Made by a program: the position numbers and the translations under genes. Shown here piece after piece: positions 55,539 to 62,325 of a DNA stretch of 64,000 nucleotides. The stretch spans positions 1-64,000 of the forward strand of contig CAUQNX010000004.1 in NCBI GenBank assembly GCA_963519845.1. The letters run 5' to 3'. Under the pieces are notes generated by a model. The model was not told the DNA's origin, searched no databases, and saw nothing but the letters and a program-made list of their open reading frames with translations. This DNA is from Moellerella sp963519845 (GTDB lineage Bacteria > Pseudomonadota > Gammaproteobacteria > Enterobacterales > Enterobacteriaceae). How positions within the stretch are numbered: position 1 is the stretch's first letter; every line of letters begins with the position of its first letter.

Positions 55539-56498
55539 TTAGCGCTCCTTATTATTGTTGTTATGAAATAGCGGGTAATTGGCATTAGGTAAATCCTTCC
55601 AATAATATTGGCTAAATAATTCGGTATCAGTTTTATTTTGTATTATAAAATCAACAGTCGCTAAGGTAATAGCTTTCGCAATATGCTCCCCTGGGCAGCG
55701 ATGTTTACCATAACCAAAAGGAAGTGTTGCCGTTTCTGCTATTAAAGGTACTATCATCTGGCTGATTTTTCTCTGCTCAAATATAAATCGTTTGGTATTT
55801 TTAATCGGTGGAACTGAGTCTAAAACTAGTGCCATTAATTGATGATATTCGAGTTGGTTATTTTTATTATATTCAATTAATGTTAGGCCTAATAAGCTCG
55901 TTGTTCCATCACTAACCTGAAAGAGTAAACCCATTAAATTTGCAATAATTGTATCTATATCACAATCAAGATCAGCGGATATATTTTGGCTCAATGCGGT
56001 AAATAAAAATCCTTTTTGTTGTTCAATCTGCGAATAAAGATTGTCTGACGCAGCAATTTTATCGTCGATATCATTTATGGGTACTTGCCCAATAATAATA
56101 GAACGCGAAAAATGTTGTGCATCAACAATCAGCTGTGGCCATTGATGAGGACGATAACCTAAAAAAGAACCGATAACACAAATAGGCACTGCGAGTAAAA
56201 AGTAATTTAATTGCTCCGCACTCTTAAGTTCAGGTGCTAATGATAATATAACTTGTTGAGTCGTCTCTTCGACTTTATTTATCGTGAGCATATTTAAAGT
56301 CTTATTTAACGCCTGTTTTAACTCATCTCTCGGTTTATCATCACGCATACGTATTAGGCGTGAAAAAATCTGACCGATAACATTATCTGCTAGCGAATTA
56401 GGAATTTGTTCACTCTCCGGCCTCACTTTATAATTATCGCTGCTCAATATTTTCTTTATTTCAGCGATATCTTTTAATTTAAATGGACATTGATTCAT
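55539..56498 (-). CDS. Short cytochrome P450-like protein, haem loop kept, ExxR and meander missing
   Basis: The 319-aa protein ends with a perfect P450 haem loop, FGYGKHRCPGEHIA (FxxGxxxCxG, Cys 268). Residues 184-204 (IIANLMGLLFQVSDGTTSLLG) look like the I helix, and VPPIKNTKR (229-237) like the segment that usually follows the K-helix ExxR. Normal P450s have about 400 aa. Here the ExxR motif upstream of PP is replaced by aliphatic residues (ALVLDSV), and only about 23 residues separate KNTKR from the haem loop, where 50-60 with the meander are usual. No start or stop suggests frame loss. It is divergent from an ArsR-type gene and paired with an ABM gene. Haem binding is plausible; oxygenase activity is uncertain. 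Confidence 0.8.
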   Translation of the reverse strand: MNQCPFKLKDIAEIKKILSSDNYKVRPESEQIPNSLADNVIGQIFSRLIRMRDDKPRDELKQALNKTLNMLTINKVEETTQQVILSLAPELKSAEQLNYFLLAVPICVIGSFLGYRPHQWPQLIVDAQHFSRSIIIGQVPINDIDDKIAASDNLYSQIEQQKGFLFTALSQNISADLDCDIDTIIANLMGLLFQVSDGTTSLLGLTLIEYNKNNQLEYHQLMALVLDSVPPIKNTKRFIFEQRKISQMIVPLIAETATLPFGYGKHRCPGEHIAKAITLATVDFIIQNKTDTELFSQYYWKDLPNANYPLFHNNNNKER

Positions 56499-56508
56499 CG
56501 ACTTCTTC

Positions 56509-56526
56509 CTTATAGACAGTTATAAG
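56509..56526. promoter_or_regulatory. Candidate operator between the P450-like and ArsR-family genes
   Basis: CTTATA-N6-TATAAG is an exact 6-6 inverted repeat in the 72-nt divergent gap. The size and symmetry fit an ArsR/SmtB-type dimer site. It lies 10 nt before the P450-like ATG and 44 nt before the regulator ATG. Confidence 0.4.
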
Positions 56527-56570
56527 ATAATAAGCAAAATAAAAATGAACACTTCGCTATAGGCCGAATT

Positions 56571-57263
56571 ATGAATGAAGATATGCACGCTCAGATTGCC
56601 CATATTGCAAGCGCGATGGCAGATAAAACAAGAGCGAAAATGCTGTGTCTATTAATGGATGGCAGAGCCTATACCGCCACCGAATTAAGTACTATTGCAG
56701 AGATAGCCCCTTCGACAGCCAGTGTTCACCTAACAAAATTAGTTGATAGCGGATTAATAAAGCGATTAAAACAGGGGCGATTTCACTATTTCTGTTTGAC
56801 CGATCAACATGTCAGTCGTGCGCTTGAAATGCTAATGAATTTATCTCAACGATCTGAAATCAAAAATATTAAAAGTTCAACGCCAGCTCATTTGAAATGC
56901 GCTAGAACCTGCTATCAACATATGGCGGGGGAAGTGGCGGTGCAATTACGTCTGTTCTTTTTGCAGCAAGAGTGGCTAACTGGAAGTGATAGTTATTTAT
57001 TAACGCCAGAAGGTGAAAAAAACTTTCAACAATTAGGCGTCGATATTTCGAAAATGAAATCAACATCTGTGGCTCGTGACTGCCTTGATTGGAGCGAAAG
57101 AAAGCCACATTTTGCCGGCCCCTTAGCCAATCAATTATTACTACACTTTGAGAAAAAAGATTGGTTATATCGTTATCCTCAATCCAGACAACTATTTTGG
57201 ACTGAAAAAGGAAAGCAAAATTTAGCTAAATATTTTGCGATTACTGAGATTATTGATCGTTAA
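56571..57263 (+). CDS. ArsR-family regulator with C-terminal sensor-like domain
   Basis: A 230-aa protein. Residues 8-90 form an ArsR winged helix (MADKTRAKMLCLLMDGRAYT, ELSTIAEIAPSTASVHLTKL, GRFHYFCL). The second half, not found in classical ArsR/SmtB, carries two repeated-looking blocks: CARTCYQHMAGEVAV (Cys 110, Cys 114, His 117) and ARDCLDWSERKPHFAGPL (Cys 171, His 180), each followed by a W-L/LT-x-G-type winged segment. I recall this as a common ArsR subgroup with an unassigned ligand. The Cys/His pairs hint at metal, haem or redox sensing. It most likely represses the divergent P450-like/ABM operon. Confidence 0.88.
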   Translation: MNEDMHAQIAHIASAMADKTRAKMLCLLMDGRAYTATELSTIAEIAPSTASVHLTKLVDSGLIKRLKQGRFHYFCLTDQHVSRALEMLMNLSQRSEIKNIKSSTPAHLKCARTCYQHMAGEVAVQLRLFFLQQEWLTGSDSYLLTPEGEKNFQQLGVDISKMKSTSVARDCLDWSERKPHFAGPLANQLLLHFEKKDWLYRYPQSRQLFWTEKGKQNLAKYFAITEIIDR

Positions 57264-57305
57264 ATACAATAGTAAGGGACAAAAAAGATCAATAACCCCA
57301 GTCGT

Positions 57306-58091
57306 TTATCCGATCATCACTGACATCATACTTAATGAGGCAAAAGTTATGCCCTCAACGGGTAGAGATATAGGATCATCGGCCTCTTTAGTGCCTAAAA
57401 TATATAATAGCGGTAGAAAGTGCTCAGGTGATGGGTTCGATAGCTGGCCATCTTCGCGCGCTAATGCCGAGGTCAATGGATGTGGCTGCTGTTGGCTCGC
57501 TAACTGTTCACGTACATATTGGTCAAAAGAGCTAGCCCATGGATAAGGCTCTACTTGAGGATCTCGCCAGTTCATCGCTCTCAAATTATGCACCACATTA
57601 CCGCTGGCCAAGATCAAAACACCCTCTTGTCGTAAAACAGCCAGTTTCTTACCTAAATCATAATGATATTCAGCCGACTGGGTGCTATCAATACTGAGCT
57701 GAATAACAGGAATATCGGCTTCTGGATACATTTGTAGCAAAATTTCCCAAGTGCCATGATCGAGCCCCCACTCTCCTTGGTCTTGCAACACAGGGATTGG
57801 CGACAACAGATCACTGACACGTTGAGCTAATTCAGGTGAACCCGTAGCCGGATACTGCACCTGAAATAGCGAATCTGGGAAACCACCGAAATCATGAATT
57901 GTTTTAGGAAATTCCATTGCCGTAACAGCCGTTACTGGTATATACCAATGAGCCGAAATCGCTAAAATCGCCTTAGGACGAGGTAAACTACTCCCCAGTT
58001 TTGCCCAAGCGCGGGTATAAACATTATCATCTAAAGCATTCATTGGCGTGCCATGACCAATAAATAGAGCTGGCATTTTATGAGTTGACAT
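57306..58091 (-). CDS. ygiD: YgiD, extradiol (4,5-DOPA) dioxygenase family protein
   Basis: A LigB-type non-haem iron(II) enzyme of 261 aa; E. coli YgiD opens the ring of L-DOPA in vitro. Metal ligands sit in IGHGTPMNAL, ISAHWYIP and ASGNVVHNLRAM. I start at ATG 58091 (MSTHKMPALF), seven bases after GGAG; an in-frame GTG at 58103 overlaps that site. ygiD normally follows ygiC directly; here the ABM/P450-like/ArsR block is inserted between them. It is convergent with the ArsR gene. Confidence 0.93.
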   Translation of the reverse strand: MSTHKMPALFIGHGTPMNALDDNVYTRAWAKLGSSLPRPKAILAISAHWYIPVTAVTAMEFPKTIHDFGGFPDSLFQVQYPATGSPELAQRVSDLLSPIPVLQDQGEWGLDHGTWEILLQMYPEADIPVIQLSIDSTQSAEYHYDLGKKLAVLRQEGVLILASGNVVHNLRAMNWRDPQVEPYPWASSFDQYVREQLASQQQPHPLTSALAREDGQLSNPSPEHFLPLLYILGTKEADDPISLPVEGITFASLSMMSVMIG

Positions 58092-58177
58092 ATAAGTCTC
58101 CACAAGTGATCCGCTTTTTTATTAGCATACGCCAGCTTTTAAGCTAATACACTTAGAGTGCAGTGATTGAGTTAATC

Positions 58178-58201
58178 AAAAAAATTGATGCTAATGAGCA
58201 T
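58178..58201 (-). terminator. Terminator overlapping the end of the Bcr/CflA gene
   Basis: On the minus strand ATGCT-CATT-AGCAT forms a 5-bp stem at the stop codon and is followed by CAATTTTTTTG. Short but with a seven-T run. Confidence 0.5.
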
Positions 58202-59394
58202 TAGGTGATTTTATTAATAGTCACAGGAACACTCTTGCTCATCCGGCGCGCAATCCAAGCAAGTATACAGCCGATCAACATAACGATCGCTAATGCCAAT
58301 TTATCTTGTATCGGCAAAGAGATAGCAATAAGCCCTAAAGATGCACCTCCCGCCATTTGGACGAACCCCACCAAAGCAGAAGCTACGCCGGCTTCCTTGG
58401 CATAAGGCTCTAATGCATAACTAATTGCGGGTCCCATCATAAAAGCGAGCCCTGCGCAGGCACAAGCGACAGGTAGCATATAGACTAACCAGTGAGCCTG
58501 AATCTCTAATGGTAATAAAATTAAGCCTAATAATAGCCCGAAACAGCCTAATCCCATTAGAAAACTTCCTATCATTAGGCAAGTAGGACGGCCAACTCGG
58601 CGAATAAGATAATTAGCAATAAAGCTAACAAACATAATCCAAAAACCATTAACCCCAAAAACAATCGAAAATTGGAGAGGCGAGAGAGCAGCATCTCCCA
58701 TTAATACATTAGGCGCAAAAGAGACATAGGAGAGAGCCATTCCCATAGCTCCAGCATTCACCAATGAAAAAGTTAAAAATTGCCGATTACGGAGAATAGT
58801 TAAATAATTTTTAAACTGTATAAGTTTAACTTTTTGCGTGGTTACTGGGCGTGTTTCGGGTAAAAACATTAGGATTAATATTAATACAATCGCTGCGTAT
58901 AGCGCCAAAAACCAAAAAGGTGCGCGCCAATTAAAAGCTTCTGCTAATAATCCGCCCAGCAATGGAGCTAATGCTGGCACTATATTTAAGGTTCCATTTA
59001 AAAATCCAAAAGCTCGAGCTGCGTCATTACCGTTCAAACGATCGCGTACGCTACTGAAAGCTACCACAGAAGTACAACAAACCGCCGTACCTTGCAATAA
59101 GCGAGAGGCTATAAAGAGGGTTGGAGTTGTTGCAAGAGCCGCCATAATCGCACCTAGAATATAAAGTACAATACCGATAATGGCGATAGGTCGACGTCCA
59201 TACTTATCGACCAAAGGGCCTGAAATTAACTGCCCGATGCCTAATACCAAAATAAATAGTGCGATGGTCGATTGGATCAGCGCTTCACTACTATTCAAAC
59301 CTTTTGCAATTGCGGGCATGGTAGGTAAATAGAGATCGATACCCAAAGGACCCAGTAAAATTAAAGTAAGTAACAAAAACAGAAACTTTTGCAT
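58201..59394 (-). CDS. Bcr/CflA-family MFS drug exporter
   Basis: A 397-aa transporter with twelve hydrophobic segments. Bcr/CflA signatures are visible: LGIDLYLPTMPAIAKGLNS in TM1, SGPLVDKYGRRP (motif A), SRLLQGTAVCCTSVVAFS (motif C-like region) and FNWRAPFWFLALYA. Members export bicyclomycin, chloramphenicol, sulfonamides or dipeptides; the wording reminds me of E. coli YdhC, but the substrate is open. In E. coli zupT and ribB follow ygiD; this gene takes that place. It is separated from ygiD by 109 nt and is monocistronic. Confidence 0.88.
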   Translation of the reverse strand: MQKFLFLLLTLILLGPLGIDLYLPTMPAIAKGLNSSEALIQSTIALFILVLGIGQLISGPLVDKYGRRPIAIIGIVLYILGAIMAALATTPTLFIASRLLQGTAVCCTSVVAFSSVRDRLNGNDAARAFGFLNGTLNIVPALAPLLGGLLAEAFNWRAPFWFLALYAAIVLILILMFLPETRPVTTQKVKLIQFKNYLTILRNRQFLTFSLVNAGAMGMALSYVSFAPNVLMGDAALSPLQFSIVFGVNGFWIMFVSFIANYLIRRVGRPTCLMIGSFLMGLGCFGLLLGLILLPLEIQAHWLVYMLPVACACAGLAFMMGPAISYALEPYAKEAGVASALVGFVQMAGGASLGLIAISLPIQDKLALAIVMLIGCILAWIARRMSKSVPVTINKIT

Positions 59395-59736
59395 AAAAAA
59401 AGATCATATCCAGTAGGTGGTAAAGATAAAAAACGTGACTAATTAAACGGCAATTAAATTTAAGATCAAGTAATTTTAATACATATTGTCGATATTATGG
59501 CTTAATGTCAGTAGATCTAATCTCTATTGAGCTGCTTGCCCCGCAAACAAAACAATCAAAATTCAAACACGAGATAAGATTTTCTTTATTATATATGTTT
59601 CAAATAGTCGAACTCTTCTTAATAAGCACTGAATTTTAGATTTCAATTAATCTATTCCCGATAAATAACAGCCATATATATTGTGTGTATTTAGGCCATT
59701 AAAATAATAAAGCAAATAAACACTATTGGTTTTATT

Positions 59737-59771
59737 ATAGAAACAGTATAAACCACATAGAAACAATATAA
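59737..59771. repeat. Tandem 15-nt repeat with 20-nt period
   Basis: ATAGAAACAGTATAA and ATAGAAACAATATAA differ at one base and start exactly 20 nt apart, about two helical turns. Such phasing is common for regulator sites on one DNA face. No protein can be assigned. Confidence 0.45.
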
Positions 59772-59968
59772 CAAATTGATTAATCTAAAAAACATAATAA
59801 CACCTAGCCAGTGTAGCTTATCACTCTAAATAGTTCATTAGGCGCTTTTAAAGTCCAATACCATGCGAGATTTTTTTATATAAATCCACCTTAGGCTAAA
59901 TTACCTCTTGAGATTTTTATGAGTTAATGTAATTTTATAATAGTAATTCTTATTTTGATTACTTGTGC

Positions 59969-59997
59969 TTGAACATAAGCCTTTAGGTCAATTTTAT
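59969..59997 (+). promoter_or_regulatory. Weak candidate promoter of yagU
   Basis: TTGAAC and TTTTAT (four of six matches each) are spaced 17 nt and end 31 nt before the yagU ATG. In DNA this AT-rich such matches are partly expected by chance. Confidence 0.22.
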
Positions 59998-60028
59998 TTT
60001 TTTAATCAAGTAAGACTAAGGTTGTTCC

Positions 60029-60589
60029 ATGTTTAAAAATTTCTTTTTTATAACTGAAAAATCACGCCGTCGCTACGGTGTTGCTCTTTTTGTTGGTATT
60101 CTGGGTGGGATAGTTTCTGGTTTTGTTAAATGGGGAGCTGAAGTTCCATTCCCTCCTCGTACCTTTTCAGGTGGCCGTAACGAATTTAATCCACCGTTTT
60201 TGTTTTTGCAGGATTATCTAGGCATTGATCCTACTGCTACCGTTTATACCTTCTCGGAACATATTATTAATCCGGTGATGGTAACACATATGATCTTCTC
60301 TCTGGTGTTTGCTATCGGTTATTGCCTTGTAGCGGAAATTTTCCCTAAGGTGAAAATGTGGCAAGGCGCGATGGCGGGGATACTGGCGACTGTTGCTGTT
60401 CATGGTATTAGTTTCCCTCTTTTAGGATTAACGCCACCTTTAAGCGAACTGCCATTTGATGAGTATTTCTCTGAAATATTCGGTCATATCGTTTGGTTTT
60501 GGTCAATTGAAGTGATCAGAAGAGATATCAGAAATAGGATCACTCATCAACCCGATCCTGAAGTTCCCTTAACACAAGCTTATCGATAA
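60029..60589 (+). CDS. yagU: YagU-family inner-membrane protein
   Basis: A 186-aa inner-membrane protein of the YagU/DUF1440 family, linked to acid resistance in E. coli. Shared segments are GIVSGFVKWGAEVPFPPRT, AVYTF-like TATVYTFSEH, MIFSLVFAIGYCLVAEIFPK, GISFPLLGLTPP and EIFGHIVWFWSIEVIRRD. E. coli YagU has 204 aa; here the cysteine-containing loop after the first segment is about 20 residues shorter. AAGG lies seven bases before the ATG. In E. coli it is far from ribB. Confidence 0.9.
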   Translation: MFKNFFFITEKSRRRYGVALFVGILGGIVSGFVKWGAEVPFPPRTFSGGRNEFNPPFLFLQDYLGIDPTATVYTFSEHIINPVMVTHMIFSLVFAIGYCLVAEIFPKVKMWQGAMAGILATVAVHGISFPLLGLTPPLSELPFDEYFSEIFGHIVWFWSIEVIRRDIRNRITHQPDPEVPLTQAYR

Positions 60590-60593
60590 AAAC

Positions 60594-60626
60594 AAAAAAC
60601 CCGCAGTTTATAAATTGCGGGTTTTT
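60594..60626. terminator. Bidirectional terminator between yagU and ribB
   Basis: AAAAAACCCGCA (60594-60605) pairs with TGCGGGTTTTT (60616-60626). T-runs exist on both strands, so it can end yagU (plus) and ribB (minus). Confidence 0.88.
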
Positions 60627-60699
60627 CTTACGATTAAAAGTTTTTGTCTTTATTTCTCCAGCCTGTCGGCCGTAGATTGTCGACAAATAGAGCTAATAA

Positions 60700-61353
60700 T
60701 TAGCTAACTTTTTTTGCCTGATTAACGCGGTATTCAACCAAATCGTCGATAGTAACAACTGGCATATTATGTTGTTTTGCAAAGAGGATCACTTCAGGGG
60801 CACGCGCCATTGAGCCATCATCATTGGTTAATTCACATAAAACACCCGCTGATTTAAAGCCAGCAAGTGTCACCAAATCAACGGTTGCTTCCGTATGACC
60901 ACGTCGAGTCAATACTCCACCATCGCGGGCTCTTAACGGGAAAACATGGCCGGGACGATTGATGTCAGCAGGTTTAGCGTTAGTTGCTGTAGCAGCACGG
61001 ACGGTAGTTAAACGGTCGGCAGCAGATACGCCTGTTGTCACACCTTGTGCAGCTTCTATAGTGACAGTAAATGCCGTTTGATATTGGCTGGAGTTATTCT
61101 CAACCATCATTGGCAATTCTAATTGTTTACGATGTTCATCGGTAATACAGAGACAAACAATACCGCTACCGTGGCGAATAGTAAGCGCCATCTGTTCAAC
61201 AGTCATTGTTTCGGCGGCAAAGATCATATCGCCTTCGTTTTCACGATTCTCATCATCTAACACCATAACACCCTGACCATTACGTAGGGCTTCTAGTGCT
61301 AATTCAACACGGGCAATTGGATCGCCAAATTCTGAAAGGAGCGTCTGATTCAT
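60700..61353 (-). CDS. ribB: 3,4-dihydroxy-2-butanone-4-phosphate synthase
   Basis: RibB converts ribulose 5-phosphate to the four-carbon unit of riboflavin. The 217-aa enzyme is monofunctional (no GTP cyclohydrolase domain), the same length as in E. coli. The metal and substrate loop VMVLDDENRENEGD is at about residues 30-43, and HTEATVDLVTLAG and CELTNDDGSMAR follow. An FMN riboswitch lies in its 5' leader, about 205 nt before the start codon, as in enterics, so flavin supply represses it. Confidence 0.97.
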   Translation of the reverse strand: MNQTLLSEFGDPIARVELALEALRNGQGVMVLDDENRENEGDMIFAAETMTVEQMALTIRHGSGIVCLCITDEHRKQLELPMMVENNSSQYQTAFTVTIEAAQGVTTGVSAADRLTTVRAATATNAKPADINRPGHVFPLRARDGGVLTRRGHTEATVDLVTLAGFKSAGVLCELTNDDGSMARAPEVILFAKQHNMPVVTIDDLVEYRVNQAKKVS

Positions 61354-61558
61354 GGTAAAAACCTCTATGATAAATTATTTAGTTACCAGAATCAGGGCAG
61401 TCTTAGGAGTGTAATGCCAATAACGAAAATTTGCATATGCGAATTCCCGCCAATCGGCATGCAAGACATTACTATTTACAGCACATGTTTAGAGTTCAAG
61501 CCAATAAAACATGTCTATAACAACGCAGATTAGTGCGCCAAAATAAGTCATGCTGTTA

Positions 61559-61733
61559 TTCTCTCTCCCATCCGGACTATAACCGTCGGCTCCAGAGTTA
61601 CACTGGATCTGCTGACCTTCACGATAGAACTATGAAGCGCTCGCGGGCTTCACTACTGCTGTTCAGAATACTTTATCGGAACTGAGTAATGTTACCGCCG
61701 GTGGGGATTTTCGCCCCGCCCTGAGATAAAACG
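61559..61733 (-). promoter_or_regulatory. FMN riboswitch (RFN element) of ribB
   Basis: Read on the minus strand the conserved blocks are ATCTCAGGGCGGGGCGAAAA, TCCCCACCGGCGGTAAC, then GCCCGCGAGCG, GAAGGTCAGCAGATCC, and the closing part AGTCCGGATGGGAGAGA. These fit the RFN consensus in order and spacing. It lies between the candidate promoter and ribB. The 205-nt leader after it has no strong T-run terminator, so control may be at translation, as reported for enteric ribB. Confidence 0.95.
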
Positions 61734-61738
61734 TGATC

Positions 61739-61767
61739 AATATAACGCCAATCGAAGCCGGCTGCAA
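61739..61767 (-). promoter_or_regulatory. Candidate sigma-70 promoter of ribB
   Basis: On the minus strand TTGCAG (61762-61767) and TATATT (61739-61744) are 17 nt apart. The FMN riboswitch begins about 6 nt downstream, so transcription would start at its first helix. Confidence 0.5.
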
Positions 61768-61929
61768 TCCGCAAAAGCAGAACTCAAGCTCGACTCACAC
61801 TTTTGGATAATAAAAACGCAGATAAAACGCTATGTTAGCGATAAAGTAGAGTTAAGATGGTTTATCCAAATTGAATCTGGTATTAAACTAGCTATCAACC
61901 CCATTTTGAATAGATAAAAAGGACCCAGA

Positions 61930-62208
61930 ATGCTCGATCCCAAAAAAATTGAACAGATTGCTCGTCAAATCCAGGGCGCTCTGCCACAAGGTGTACGTGA
62001 TCTGGGCGAAGACCTTGATAAGAAAGTACGTTCTCTATTACAGTCTCAACTCAGTAAACTCGATCTTGTTAGTCGTGAAGAGTTTGATATTCAGACTCAG
62101 GTACTGCTCCGCACCCGTGAGAAACTAGCCCTGCTCGAGCAACGCGTTAGCCAATTAGAAAAAGCAAATGAGCCAGCTTCCGTGCAGCCGGAAGAAAAGC
62201 TAGATTAA
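61930..62208 (+). CDS. ubiK: Ubiquinone biosynthesis accessory factor UbiK
   Basis: UbiK (formerly YqiC) binds UbiJ and helps aerobic ubiquinone synthesis at the membrane. The 92-aa protein is nearly all alpha-helix: LDPKKIEQIARQIQGALPQG, an amphipathic N-terminus, then a coiled coil (REEFDIQTQVLLRTREKLAL, LEQRVSQLEK) in the family's BMFP pattern, with an acidic tail. AAAAAGGACCC precedes the ATG. It is divergent from ribB, the usual enteric neighbour, and followed by a terminator. Confidence 0.94.
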   Translation: MLDPKKIEQIARQIQGALPQGVRDLGEDLDKKVRSLLQSQLSKLDLVSREEFDIQTQVLLRTREKLALLEQRVSQLEKANEPASVQPEEKLD

Positions 62209-62237
62209 TAACCACTTAAATTTAGAACTACATAGAT

Positions 62238-62291
62238 AAAAAGCCCAAATGATATTTACCTATATTATAGGAAACGTCATTCAGGCTTTTT
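62238..62291. terminator. Bidirectional terminator after ubiK
   Basis: AAAAAGCC (62238-62245) pairs with GGCTTTTT (62284-62291); AAATGA/TCATT and TACCTA/TAGG-like inner pairs extend it to a long hairpin. It also serves the convergent membrane-protein gene ending at 62326. Confidence 0.75.
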
Positions 62292-62325
62292 GTTGCATCC
62301 TTGAGTCGATAACTGAAAAATAATA

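Larger units (their letters stand above)
59395..60028. other. Long AT-rich region between Bcr/CflA gene and yagU
   Basis: The 634 nt between two divergent genes have no supported open frame. Visible features are a 15-nt direct repeat (59737-59751 and 59757-59771, period 20 nt) and, near yagU, TTGAAC (59969-59974) with TTTTAT (59992-59997) 17 nt apart. The region is far longer than needed for two promoters; a small RNA is possible, but I see no terminator hairpin to support one. Confidence 0.55.
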
